Assembly (NCBI RefSeq): GCF_000176015.1
Contig: NZ_ACYY01000003.1
Span: forward strand, 62,001 to 126,000
Direction: 5' to 3'
DNA length: 64,000 nt
DNA from: Rhodobacter ferrooxidans
GTDB lineage: Bacteria > Pseudomonadota > Alphaproteobacteria > Rhodobacterales > Rhodobacteraceae
Shown here: piece by piece, positions 29,656 to 37,475 of the stretch
Layout of the letters: each line of letters opens with the position of its first letter
Position numbering within the stretch: position 1 is the stretch's first letter
Made by a program: the position numbers and the translations under genes
Notes under the pieces: generated by a model
The model's input: only the letters and a program-made list of their open reading frames with translations
Told to the model about the DNA's origin: nothing
The model's database searches: none

Positions 29656-29938
29656 GGCGGACCCCAAGGGGCTGGTGCGCGAAAGCTATGCCATCGACGG
29701 CATCACCGCCGCCGAATGCCGCTCGATCTTCGTCGATTGGGCGCTGAGCCTGCCGCTGACGCTATCCACCCCCGAGGCGCTGGCGGCACTGATCGCGCAT
29801 TACGCGGCGGCCCTGCCGGATCACCCGATGAGCGGCGTGCTGCAGGCAGGCCTTGCCGCGCCCGAGGCCCCCCGCCGCAAGGGTGGCCGCTCCACCCGCG
29901 TCGAAGGCGGCTCGCGCAAGCTGCGCCCGCTGGCCTGA
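29642..29938 (+). CDS. Small hypothetical protein overlapping glnE
   Basis: A 98-residue protein starting inside the end of glnE (GGGGCAGGCG before the ATG). Its start region reads MQLTEADPKGLVRESYAID, followed by ITAAECRSIFVDWALSLP. The middle is helical and hydrophobic, and the tail is strongly basic (PRRKGGRSTRVEGGSRKLRP). No cysteine pair, signal or membrane anchor is seen. Coupling to glnE suggests a shared nitrogen-related context, but I recognise no specific function. It ends two bases from the convergent VOC-family gene. Confidence 0.6.
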   Translation: MQLTEADPKGLVRESYAIDGITAAECRSIFVDWALSLPLTLSTPEALAALIAHYAAALPDHPMSGVLQAGLAAPEAPRRKGGRSTRVEGGSRKLRPLA

Positions 29939-29940
29939 GG

Positions 29941-30396
29941 TCAACCGCGGGCAGCGGCCTCCAGTGCGGCAATGTCAATCTTCACCATGCCCATCATCGC
30001 CTGCATCACCCGCCCCGAGGTGTCGGTCTGCAAAAGCCGCGGCAGCACCCGCGGCGTGATCTGCCAGGACAGCCCGAAGCGGTCGGTCAGCCAGCCGCAG
30101 CGGCTTTCGACACCGCCTTCCAGCAAGGCGTCCCACAGCCGGTCCACCTCGGCCTGAGTATCGACATGCACCCCCAGCGACACCGCGGGCGTCAGCGCGT
30201 AATGCGACCCGCCGTTCAGCGCCAGATAGCGCTGGCCCAGCAGATCGAAATACACCGCCAGCGCCTGGCCTGGGTCGTCGGGCTTTTGTAGGATTTCAGT
30301 GATGCGGGCGCCCTCGAACAGGCTGCAATAGAACCGCGCGGCGGCTTCGGCCTGGGTGTCGAACCACAGGCAGGTGGACAGCGAAGGCTCGGTCAT
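29941..30396 (-). CDS. VOC/PhnB-like glyoxalase-fold protein
   Basis: A 151-residue protein of the 3-demethylubiquinone-9 methyltransferase-like (PhnB) branch of the vicinal oxygen chelate superfamily. Two beta-alpha-beta-beta-beta modules are recognisable. The first starts STCLWFDTQAEAAARFYCSLF, the second has SLGVHVDTQAEVDRLWDAL, then SRCGWLTDRFGLSWQITP. Most such proteins have no known substrate. The start at MTEPSLSTCLW is used. It lies 34 bases after eda on the same strand and may be read through from edd-eda, although a sugar-acid role is not implied. Confidence 0.82.
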   Translation of the reverse strand: MTEPSLSTCLWFDTQAEAAARFYCSLFEGARITEILQKPDDPGQALAVYFDLLGQRYLALNGGSHYALTPAVSLGVHVDTQAEVDRLWDALLEGGVESRCGWLTDRFGLSWQITPRVLPRLLQTDTSGRVMQAMMGMVKIDIAALEAAARG

Positions 30397-30429
30397 CGGC
30401 ATTTCCCCCTTTTGCAAGGCATTGAAAAC

Positions 30430-31068
30430 TTAGCGCAGATCGCAGGCCTCGCGCGCCAGCCGGGTGATCCCGGCCCAGTCGCCCTTGACCATCATCGCCT
30501 TGGGTGCCACCCAACTGCCGCCGACGCACAGCACGTTGGACAGCGCCAGATAGTCCCGCGCATTGCCCAGCCCGATGCCGCCGGTGGGGCAGAAACTGAC
30601 CTGCGGCAACGGCGCACCAATCGCCTTCAGCGCCGCCGCCCCGCCCGAGGCTTCGGCGGGAAAGAACTTCTGCACCGTATAGCCGCGCTCCAGCAGCGCC
30701 ATCACCTCGGTCGCCGTCGCCGCCCCCGCCAGCAGCGGCAAGCCCTCGGCCTCGCAGGCGGCCAGCAAACGGTCGGTGGCCCCCGGAGACACCCCGAAGG
30801 TCGCCCCCGCCGCCTTGGCCGCCCGCACATCCTCGGGCGTCAGCAATGTGCCCGCGCCGACCACGCCGCCCGGCACCCCGGCCATGGCACGGATCACCTC
30901 CAGCGCCGCCGGCGTGCGCAGCGTCACCTCCAGCACCGGCAAGCCGCCCGCCACCAGAGCCTCGGCCAAAGGTCGGGCATGGCGCACATCCTCGATAACC
31001 AGCACCGGAATGACCGGCGCCAGACGGCAGATTTCGGCAGCGCGGGCGGATTGTTCGGCGGGGGTCAT
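30430..31068 (-). CDS. eda: 2-dehydro-3-deoxyphosphogluconate aldolase (KDPG aldolase)
   Basis: Last enzyme of the Entner-Doudoroff pathway. It splits KDPG into pyruvate and glyceraldehyde-3-phosphate through a Schiff-base lysine. About 212 residues. Visible: PVIPVLVIEDVRHA at about 17-30, LPVLEVTLRT with the catalytic glutamate region at about 42-51, VGAGTLLTPEDV, GATFGVSPGAT, and YTVQKFFPAEASGG with the Schiff-base lysine at about 130. AAGGAG lies six bases before this ATG; an adjacent ATG three bases upstream is possible. It is downstream of edd, from which a facing pair of repeat elements separates it. Confidence 0.95.
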   Translation of the reverse strand: MTPAEQSARAAEICRLAPVIPVLVIEDVRHARPLAEALVAGGLPVLEVTLRTPAALEVIRAMAGVPGGVVGAGTLLTPEDVRAAKAAGATFGVSPGATDRLLAACEAEGLPLLAGAATATEVMALLERGYTVQKFFPAEASGGAAALKAIGAPLPQVSFCPTGGIGLGNARDYLALSNVLCVGGSWVAPKAMMVKGDWAGITRLAREACDLR

Positions 31069-31112
31069 CATCGGCTCCTTGTGGTCCGCCACGGCTCGGG
31101 CGGAAACTGCGG

Positions 31113-31147
31113 GTGCCTCCGGCGGGGATATTTAGAAACAGATGAAA
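31113..31147 (+). repeat. GGATATTT element, copy E1 (facing E2)
   Basis: GTGCCTCCGGCGGGGATATT followed by TAGAAACAGATGAAA. The G-tract hairpin is absent, and the upstream half matches copy F instead. Together with E2 it forms an inverted repeat of about 27 bases per arm in the edd-eda gap. Confidence 0.65.
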
Positions 31148-31156
31148 TCACGAGGC

Positions 31157-31190
31157 ATTCATCTGTTCTCAAATATCCTCGCCGAAGGCC
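31157..31190 (-). repeat. GGATATTT element, copy E2 (inverted partner of E1)
   Basis: On the minus strand this reads GGCGAGGATATTTGAGAACA and then GATGAAT, nearly the mirror of E1. About nine bases separate the two copies, so transcripts across the edd-eda junction can fold into a long hairpin. Confidence 0.65.
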
Positions 31191-31210
31191 AGAAGTTCTC
31201 TATTTTTCCG

Positions 31211-33019
31211 TCACACCACCACGCCGGCACCCTCGGTGGCCGGGCCGACATTGCGGCGGAAGGCGTCGAACAGATCGCGGCCCATGCCGTGACCGTTTTC
31301 GGACAGATCGGCGACCACCGGGCTGCGGGTTGCGAAGTCCTCGGCCCCCAGCACGGACAGCGTGCCCGCCGGCGCGTCCAGTCGCACAATGTCGCCATCG
31401 CGCAGCCGGGCCAGCGGGCCACCGCAGGCAGCTTCGGGCGAGACGTGGATGGCGGCGGGCACCTTGCCCGAAGCCCCCGACATCCGGCCATCGGTCACCA
31501 ATGCCACCCGCAAGCCGCGGTCCTGCAGCACGGAAAGGATCGGCGTCAGCGAGTGCAACTCGGGCATGCCATTCGCCTGCGGCCCCTGGAACCGCACCAC
31601 CACCACCACATCGGAGGTGAATTCCCCCGCCTTGAACGCCGCCTTCACCGCGTCCTGCGCGTGGAATATCCGCGCCGGGGCCTCGATCACCTGCCGCTCG
31701 GGCGCCACGGCAGAGACCTTGATCACGCCGCGCCCCAGATTGCCGGTCAGTTGCTTCAGCCCGCCCGAGGCCGCGAAGGGCGCCGCGACCGGGCGCAGGA
31801 TTCTGTCGTTCAGGGTTTCCGCGGCACCGTCTTGCCAGACCAGCTTGCCATCGGCCAGCTTGGGGTCTTGCCGGTAATGGCTCAGCCCGTCGCCCGCCAC
31901 GGTGCGGGCGTCGGGGTGCAAAAGGCCTGCGTCCAGCAACTGGCCGATCATGTAGCCCAAGCCGCCCGCCGCATGGAAATGGTTCACGTCGGCCAGCCCG
32001 TTGGGATAGACCTTGGCCATCAGCGGCACCACGTCCGACACATCGGCGAAATCCTGCAAATCCAGCGCGATACCCGCCGCCCGTGCCATCGCGGGCAGGT
32101 GCAGCACCAGATTGGTCGAGCCGCCCGTGGCCATCAGCCCGACCAGCCCGTTGACGAAGGCCCGCTCGTCCAGCAACTCTCCCACCGGGCGGAAATCGTT
32201 GCCAAGCGCGGTGATCCTCGCCGCGCGTTCCACCGCCGCCTCGGTCAGCGCCGCGCGCAGGGGCGAGCCGGGATGCACGAAAGAGGCGCCCGGCAGGTGC
32301 AGCCCCATGAACTCCATCAGCATCTGGTTGGTGTTGGCGGTGCCGTAGAAGGTGCAGGTTCCGGGGCCGTGATAGCTGGCCATTTCCGCCGCCATCAGCA
32401 CCTCGCGGCCCACTTCGCCGGCGGCGAAGGCATTGCGGACCTTGGATTTTTCGTCATTCGGCAGGCCCGAGGCCATCGGCCCGGCCGGCACGAACACCGC
32501 CGGGATATGGCCGAAACTGGCCGCCGCGATCACCAGACCGGGCACGATCTTGTCGCAGACCCCCAGAAACAGCGCGGCGTCAAAGGTGTTGTGCGACAGC
32601 GCCACCGCCGCGGCCAGCGCGATCACGTCGCGCGAGAACAGCGACAATTCCATCCCCGGCTGGCCTTGCGTCACGCCATCGCACATCGCCGGAACCCCGC
32701 CCGCCACCTGCGCCGTGGCACCCACGCGGCGGGCGGCGGCGCGGATCAGTTCGGGGTAGGCTTCATAGGGCTGATGCGCCGACAGCATGTCGTTATAGGC
32801 GGTGACGATGCCCAGATTGGGTGCCCGTGCGGCCGCCAGTGCCGCCTTGTCCACCCCCATCGCCGCATAGGCATGCGCCTGGTTGCCGCAAGACAGATGC
32901 GCCCGCGCCGGCCCCGCGGCGGCGGCCTTGCCCAACCGCTCCAGATACGCCCCGCGGCTGGTTTCCGAGCGGGCGCGGATGCGGTCGGTGACCCGGGCGA
33001 TGGTGCGGTCAAGCGTCAT
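31211..33019 (-). CDS. edd: Phosphogluconate dehydratase
   Basis: Dehydrates 6-phosphogluconate to KDPG in the Entner-Doudoroff pathway. It is a 4Fe-4S enzyme of the IlvD/Edd family. 602 residues, normal for Edd. Conserved parts are [17 protein letters not shown] at about 72-88, the cysteine segment [29 protein letters not shown] with a cluster cysteine, and [14 protein letters not shown] with another. Later come [15 protein letters not shown] and [14 protein letters not shown]. Expression is probably set by a LacI-family repressor, because a near-palindromic TGTTACCGCTAACA lies 44 bases upstream of the start. The first gene of edd-eda. Confidence 0.96.
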   Translation of the reverse strand: MTLDRTIARVTDRIRARSETSRGAYLERLGKAAAAGPARAHLSCGNQAHAYAAMGVDKAALAAARAPNLGIVTAYNDMLSAHQPYEAYPELIRAAARRVGATAQVAGGVPAMCDGVTQGQPGMELSLFSRDVIALAAAVALSHNTFDAALFLGVCDKIVPGLVIAAASFGHIPAVFVPAGPMASGLPNDEKSKVRNAFAAGEVGREVLMAAEMASYHGPGTCTFYGTANTNQMLMEFMGLHLPGASFVHPGSPLRAALTEAAVERAARITALGNDFRPVGELLDERAFVNGLVGLMATGGSTNLVLHLPAMARAAGIALDLQDFADVSDVVPLMAKVYPNGLADVNHFHAAGGLGYMIGQLLDAGLLHPDARTVAGDGLSHYRQDPKLADGKLVWQDGAAETLNDRILRPVAAPFAASGGLKQLTGNLGRGVIKVSAVAPERQVIEAPARIFHAQDAVKAAFKAGEFTSDVVVVVRFQGPQANGMPELHSLTPILSVLQDRGLRVALVTDGRMSGASGKVPAAIHVSPEAACGGPLARLRDGDIVRLDAPAGTLSVLGAEDFATRSPVVADLSENGHGMGRDLFDAFRRNVGPATEGAGVVV

Positions 33020-33062
33020 TTGCGTCCTCGCGAGCTCTGGTTGCGCCGGGTCTAGCAGATGC

Positions 33063-33076
33063 TGTTACCGCTAACA
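33063..33076. promoter_or_regulatory. LacI-family-type operator upstream of edd
   Basis: TGTTACCGCTAACA: five-base arms TGTTA/TAACA with a central CG, the style of operators bound by GntR-like members of the LacI family that control gluconate and Entner-Doudoroff genes. It lies 44 bases upstream of the edd start and 154 bases upstream of the divergent lipoprotein gene. Confidence 0.55.
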
Positions 33077-33229
33077 ACTGCTGCCTTCCGCCGCGGCGTT
33101 ATCCTGTCGGGGCGCTGGAACAAGGTTAACGAAACCTCAACTTTGCTGCAAGGTTTTCGCAATTCAGTCGCAATTGCCGCGCATCACGGGGGCAGTCGAA
33201 CAGGGGGAATTCCCCCGGAGGAACCCGAG

Positions 33230-33922
33230 ATGAAAACGCTTCGTTTGATCGCCGCTTTGGGATTGGCCGTATCGCTGAGCGCGTGCGGCGGGATGCAGCC
33301 GGTGTCGCGGGCCAGCCTGCCCGACGCCACGGCGCTGTCGATCACCTCGAAAAGCGGGCCGAACATGGTGGCCCCCGCTGCGCAATATGACGTGGCCGAA
33401 GTGCGCATCAGCGTGCCGCAAAACCTGCGGGTGTCGGAAGCCAACATGTTCTATCCGATCGCCGATATCGTCTGGCGCGGCGAACCGCTGGGCGACCGCC
33501 ATGCCCAGGTCAAGGCGATCTTCGAGGAAGCCTTTGCCACTGGCACCCAGGCCATGCACCAGGGCCGCAAGGTGATCGTCGAGGCCGAAGTCACGCGGTT
33601 TCACTGCCTGACCGAAAAGACCCGCTATACCGTTGGCGGCACCCATTCGATGAAATTCACCCTGACGCTGCGCGACGCCGCGACTGGCCAGATCATCGAC
33701 GGGCCGCGACTTGTGGTGGCTGATGTCAAGGCATCCGGCGGCAACCGGGCGCTGGCCGAGGAATTGGCCGGGCGCACCCAGCGCGTGGTGGTGCTGGAAC
33801 GTCTGGCACAGGTGATCCGGCAGGAACTGTCGCAACCGCAGCCGCTGCCGGATGCCGGTGCCGTGCCGACCTCGCGGCTGGAAAGCGATCTGATCCTGAC
33901 GCCGGTGGCGCTGCGCGACTGA
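33230..33922 (+). CDS. DUF6778-like lipoprotein
   Basis: A 230-residue predicted lipoprotein. The signal peptide MKTLRLIAALGLAVSLSACG ends in the lipobox LSAC (Cys19), so the mature protein is likely anchored in the outer or inner membrane. The soluble part contains YDVAEVRISVPQNLRVSEAN, a pattern seen in conserved lipoproteins of Rhodobacteraceae. It also has KVIVEAEVTRFHCLTEKTRY and GTHSMKFTLTLRDAATGQ, a beta-rich fold. GGAGGAACC supplies a strong ribosome site, which favours this start over longer forms open from 33059. It is divergent from edd. The function is unknown. Confidence 0.8.
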   Translation: MKTLRLIAALGLAVSLSACGGMQPVSRASLPDATALSITSKSGPNMVAPAAQYDVAEVRISVPQNLRVSEANMFYPIADIVWRGEPLGDRHAQVKAIFEEAFATGTQAMHQGRKVIVEAEVTRFHCLTEKTRYTVGGTHSMKFTLTLRDAATGQIIDGPRLVVADVKASGGNRALAEELAGRTQRVVVLERLAQVIRQELSQPQPLPDAGAVPTSRLESDLILTPVALRD

Positions 33923-33967
33923 CCGCGGCTCTTTCCCAAGCCCGCAGAACACAGTAGGAGGGAGGGC

Positions 33968-35224
33968 ATGACGCCCTCCCTGCCGCATGTGCCCCGCCCC
34001 GATGCCGATACCGCCGCCGAACCTTCGGGTTACGCGGGACGCCCGGTTGTCCGCCTGAAACCGAAAGCCGAGGCCCGCGCCATCCGCCATGGGTTCCCGT
34101 GGGTCTATGCCGATGAGTTGGTGACCGACCGGCGCACCCAAAACCTTGTCCCCGGCGCGCTGGCGGTGCTGGAGGATGCCGATCGGCGGCCGCTGGCGCT
34201 GGTGACGGTGAACACGGCCTCGAAGATCATCGCCCGGGTGCTGGACCGTGATCCTTTGGCGCAGATTGATCAGGCGTGGTTCGAAGCGCGGATCGGGCGG
34301 GCGCTGGCCTTGCGGGCGCGGCTTTATCCGCAGCCCTATTACCGGCTGGTGCATGCCGAGGCCGACGCGCTGCCCGGTGTGGTGATCGACCGCTTTGGCG
34401 ATACGGCGGTGGTGCAGCCCAACGCCGCCTGGGCCGAGGCGCATCTGGAGGCGCTGGTGGCCGCGCTTGTGGCGGTAACCGGGGTGGCGAATGTGGTCAA
34501 GAACGGCACCGGGCGCGCGCGCGGGCTGGAGGGGCTTTCGGAAGAAACCCTGCTGATCCGTGGCGCTGTCGATGCGCCGATCAAGGTGCCGATGAACGGC
34601 GCCACCTATCTGGCCGATGTGATCGGCGGCCAGAAAACCGGGCTGTTCTTCGACCAGCGCCCGAACCACGCCTTTGCCGCGAGCCTCGCGCAGGGTGCGC
34701 GGGTGCTGGACGTGTTCGCCCATGTCGGCGGTTTCGGGCTGGCGGCGCTGGCTGGCGGGGCGGCGTCGGTGTTGGCGGTGGATGGCTCGGCCCCGGCGCT
34801 GGCACTGGCCGAACAGGGGGCGGCGGTTTCGGGCTTTTCGGGCCAGTTCACCACGCGGCAGGGCGATGCCTTCGCGGTGCTGGAGGATCTGGGCACCCAA
34901 GCTTCGCAGTTCGATCTGCTGATTTGCGACCCGCCGGCCTTTGCTCCGAACAAGCCCGCGTTGGAAGCTGGTTTGCGCGCCTATGAACGGGTGGCGCGGC
35001 TGGCGGCGCCGCTGGTGGCGCCGGGCGGCTATCTGGTGCTGTGCTCGTGCAGCCATGCCGCCGATCTTGTCGCGTTCCGCAACGCCTGCGGGCGTGGCAT
35101 CGGCCGCGGCGGGCGGCGGGCGCAACTGCTGCACACCGGCTTTGCCGGGCCGGACCATCCGCTTTTGCCGCAACTGGCGGAATCGGGTTACCTGAAGGCC
35201 CTGTTCTTCCGGCTTGACGGGTGA
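33968..35224 (+). CDS. RlmI-like class I SAM-dependent rRNA methyltransferase
   Basis: A 418-residue protein of the RlmI/YccW group (m5C methylation of 23S rRNA in E. coli). An N-terminal PUA-like part (VVRLKPKAEARAIRHGFPWVY) is followed by an EEHEE-like linker and a C-terminal Rossmann methyltransferase domain. Motif I is VLDVFAHVGGFGLAA at about 244-258. The catalytic motif is DLLICDPPAFAPNK at about 314-327, and LVLCSCSHA at about 356 carries the second, nucleophilic cysteine. Residues GQKTGLFFDQRPNH are family-specific. It overlaps the PIN-domain gene by four bases (GTGA). Confidence 0.88.
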   Translation: MTPSLPHVPRPDADTAAEPSGYAGRPVVRLKPKAEARAIRHGFPWVYADELVTDRRTQNLVPGALAVLEDADRRPLALVTVNTASKIIARVLDRDPLAQIDQAWFEARIGRALALRARLYPQPYYRLVHAEADALPGVVIDRFGDTAVVQPNAAWAEAHLEALVAALVAVTGVANVVKNGTGRARGLEGLSEETLLIRGAVDAPIKVPMNGATYLADVIGGQKTGLFFDQRPNHAFAASLAQGARVLDVFAHVGGFGLAALAGGAASVLAVDGSAPALALAEQGAAVSGFSGQFTTRQGDAFAVLEDLGTQASQFDLLICDPPAFAPNKPALEAGLRAYERVARLAAPLVAPGGYLVLCSCSHAADLVAFRNACGRGIGRGGRRAQLLHTGFAGPDHPLLPQLAESGYLKALFFRLDG

Positions 35225-35766
35225 AGCTGGTTCTCGACGCCTGCGTGCTTTATCCGCCGATCCTGCGGGACATCCTGCTGGGGGCGGCCAAGGCCGGGCT
35301 TTTTGAACCGCTTTGGTCGGAACGGATTCTGGAAGAATGGGCCCGCGCCACCCGCAAGCTGGGACCAGCGGCCGAGGCGCAGGCCCGCATCAGCGTGGCG
35401 CTGACCAAGGCTGGCTTTCCCAAGGCGATGCTGGCCGCCGCCCCGGGGCTGGAGGCGCGGCTGCATCTGCCGGACGAGAATGACACGCATGTTCTGGCGG
35501 TGGCGGTGGCGGGCAGCGCCGATGCCATCCTGACCCTGAACAACGCCGATTTCCCCCGGCATGTGCTGGCCGCCGAAGGGGTGCAGCGGCGCGAGCCGGA
35601 CGGGTTTCTGTGGGAGTTGTGGTCGTCGCAGCCGCAGGCGATGGGCCTCGTGCTGGAGGCGGTGCGCGCCGAGGCGGAACGCCTTTCCGGCGCGCCGGTG
35701 ACGCTGAAATCCCTGCTCAAACGCGCGAAACTGCCGCGTCTGGCCAAGGCGGTGGCTCAGGCCTGA
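35221..35766 (+). CDS. PIN-domain protein (RNase-like), no visible antitoxin
   Basis: A 181-residue protein with a PIN fold. The first acidic residue is in MKLVLDACVLYPP (Asp6), a glutamate lies in LFEPLWSERILEEW, and the later acidic residues are in DENDTHVLAVAVAGSADAIL and TLNNADF. Many PIN proteins are toxins paired with a small antitoxin gene. Here the gene is instead coupled to an rRNA methyltransferase (GTG start overlapping its TGA), and no antitoxin is adjacent. A housekeeping RNA-processing role is therefore more likely. The C-terminus is longer than in VapC toxins. It overlaps the convergent M48 gene end by ten bases. Confidence 0.75.
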   Translation: MKLVLDACVLYPPILRDILLGAAKAGLFEPLWSERILEEWARATRKLGPAAEAQARISVALTKAGFPKAMLAAAPGLEARLHLPDENDTHVLAVAVAGSADAILTLNNADFPRHVLAAEGVQRREPDGFLWELWSSQPQAMGLVLEAVRAEAERLSGAPVTLKSLLKRAKLPRLAKAVAQA

Positions 35767-36443
35767 TCCCAGCGGGCCTCGCGGTCTTCGATCGCGGCGA
35801 TGCGGTCCTGGGTTTTCGGGTGGCTCAGCAACCAGGCCGGGGCGTTGGCGCCGGGCGCGCCGGTCAGCGCCTCCAGTTTGCGAAACAGCGACTTCTGCGG
35901 CGCGGTGCCGATGCCGGATTTCACCAGCAAGGCCGAGGCATAGGCGTCGGCCTCGTGCTCGTCGCGCCGCGACAGGCTGGCGGCAAGCGTGTTGGCGACG
36001 GTGCGGGCGATCAGCACGCCGATGCCGGGCAAAAAGCGGTTCAGCAGGGTGGACAGCAGCATGAACACCGCGTTCTGGCCGGTGAAGTCGATCATCCTTC
36101 GCCGCGCATGGCCCAGCGCCACATGGCCCAACTCGTGGGCGATCACCGAAGCCAGTTCCGCCGCCGTCACTTCGCCCGCGCGGTATTTCTGCAAGAAACC
36201 GCGGGTCAGGAAGATGCGGCCATCGGGGGCGGCCAGGCCGTTGACCGGATCGACCTCATAGACCTGCACCGCGATACGCGGCAGCCCCAGCGCCTGCGCC
36301 ATCCGGTCGGTCAGCGCGGTGATCTCGGGTTCGGCCAGCGGATGCGACTGCGCATCCAGCGCCTTCAGCGTGCGCCAGACCGAAAAGCGATACATCGCGA
36401 AGGCGTAAAGCAGGGCGAGGATCAGCGGGGTGAATTTCAGCAT
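35757..36443 (-). CDS. M48-family zinc metallopeptidase
   Basis: A 228-residue membrane-associated protease related to HtpX/Oma1. An N-terminal hydrophobic segment (LKFTPLILALLYAFAMYRF) anchors it. The active site ASVIAHELGHVALGHA (HELGH) is at about 120-135, with a downstream zinc-ligand glutamate in RRDEHEADAYASALLV. SHPKTQDRIAAIEDREA near the C-terminus is typical of the family. It probably degrades damaged membrane or envelope proteins. It has a hairpin-less repeat copy upstream and follows the DedA gene. Confidence 0.88.
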   Translation of the reverse strand: MLKFTPLILALLYAFAMYRFSVWRTLKALDAQSHPLAEPEITALTDRMAQALGLPRIAVQVYEVDPVNGLAAPDGRIFLTRGFLQKYRAGEVTAAELASVIAHELGHVALGHARRRMIDFTGQNAVFMLLSTLLNRFLPGIGVLIARTVANTLAASLSRRDEHEADAYASALLVKSGIGTAPQKSLFRKLEALTGAPGANAPAWLLSHPKTQDRIAAIEDREARWDQA

Positions 36444-36498
36444 GGGGGGAATATGGGGGTTCGGGGCCGGAAAGCAACGGCAGGATGGCGGAAGGGCA

Positions 36499-36533
36499 GG
36501 AGCCTCCGGCGGGGATATTTAGGCGAGTGTGAA
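36499..36533 (+). repeat. GGATATTT element, copy F
   Basis: GGAGCCTCCGGCGGGGATAT followed by TTAGGCGAGTGTGAA, matching the left half of copy E1. It lies between the DedA-type gene stop and the M48 protease start and has no G-tract hairpin. Confidence 0.6.
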
Positions 36534-36537
36534 TGGG

Positions 36538-37134
36538 TCAGGCGCGGGGTTCGCGGGCGGCGTGCCACAGGGCGCGGGCCAGCAAGAGGGTGACAAGGCC
36601 TGCGGCAAGGGCACCTGCGATGTTGCCAAGTGCTGCGCTGACCGCCTCGATCTGGCTGGAGAACGCCATGCCAAGGCCGACGTAAAGCGCCACCCAGGTG
36701 GCCTCGCCCACAAGGTCAGCGGCGGTGAAGCGGGCCCAGTTCATCGCGGTGGCGCCGCCCAAGAGGTTGACATACGGCCCCAGCGGGCTGAACAGCCAGC
36801 GGCTGAAATACACCGCCAGCAGGTCATGCCGCTTCAGGTTGGCTTCGGCGCGGGCAGCGAGGGCGGCGGTGGCGGGGCGGCGGGTGAAGTGTGCCCAGAT
36901 CGGCGTGCCACCGAAGCGGCCGGCGAAGTAGCCCAACTGATCGCCCAGCAGCGCCCCGCCCAGCGCCGCCGCGGCGACCGCCAGCAAGTTCAGATCGCCG
37001 GCACTGACAAAGGCCCCCGCCGCCAGCATGATCAGCGACGATGGCACGGGAAGTGCGAGGCATGACAGCAAGGTGGCCACCAGCACCAGCAAGGCGCCCC
37101 AGGTCGGCACCAGTTCCAACAGGGTTTCGGTCAT
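36538..37134 (-). CDS. DedA/SNARE-associated-type membrane protein
   Basis: A 198-residue inner-membrane protein of the DedA superfamily. The family core appears as LPVPSSLIMLAAGAFVSAGD at about 28-47, GALLGDQLGYFAGRFGG at about 60-76, and the conserved arginine-proline stretch YFSRWLFSPLGPYVNLLGG at about 108-126. Members support lipid flipping and envelope homeostasis. The start overlaps the stop of the upstream 114-residue gene by four bases (ATGA), so it belongs to the moxR-VWA operon. Its substrate is unknown. Confidence 0.85.
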   Translation of the reverse strand: MTETLLELVPTWGALLVLVATLLSCLALPVPSSLIMLAAGAFVSAGDLNLLAVAAAALGGALLGDQLGYFAGRFGGTPIWAHFTRRPATAALAARAEANLKRHDLLAVYFSRWLFSPLGPYVNLLGGATAMNWARFTAADLVGEATWVALYVGLGMAFSSQIEAVSAALGNIAGALAAGLVTLLLARALWHAAREPRA

Positions 37135-37475
37135 TGCTGCAAGTGGCCTCTGGCGGCGCGCACTGCCGCCTCGACCCTTGCTGCCAGCGCCGCAGAGTCG
37201 ATGCCCTGATCTGCGGCAATCTCGGCCAGGGTTTGCCGCGGGTGGAATTTTTCAGGCAGGCCAAGCACTTGTTCCAGAACTTCCGGCGGGACGCCGTAGG
37301 TCTTGACGATCAGCTTCGGCGTCATCCAGGGCTGCACCGGCTGGGCTGCATAGTCGAGGTGCAGATGCCAGCGCGGCACGAACAGGGCGGCGCGGATGCC
37401 GAAGAACATCGACAGGCTGGCGGCGACAAGGAAAGCCAGCACCAGCCAGCGGTGGGTCTGCCACAGATGTTTCAT
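37131..37475 (-). CDS. Small membrane-anchored protein of the moxR-VWA operon
   Basis: A 114-residue protein with one N-terminal membrane helix (about 10-30, LVLAFLVAASLSMFFGIRA) and a soluble, helical, probably periplasmic C-terminal part containing WMTPKLIVKTYGVPPEVLEQ and RQTLAEIAADQGIDSAALA. Both ends overlap neighbours by four bases, its start with the VWA gene and its stop with the DedA gene, so it is translated as part of the chain. The function is unknown; such small anchored partners can recruit the VWA protein to the membrane. Confidence 0.65.
   Translation of the reverse strand: MKHLWQTHRWLVLAFLVAASLSMFFGIRAALFVPRWHLHLDYAAQPVQPWMTPKLIVKTYGVPPEVLEQVLGLPEKFHPRQTLAEIAADQGIDSAALAARVEAAVRAARGHLQQ

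Noticed and set aside
35221-35766. VapBC-type toxin-antitoxin module
   Set aside because: No small antitoxin gene precedes the PIN gene. The upstream neighbour is a full rRNA methyltransferase.
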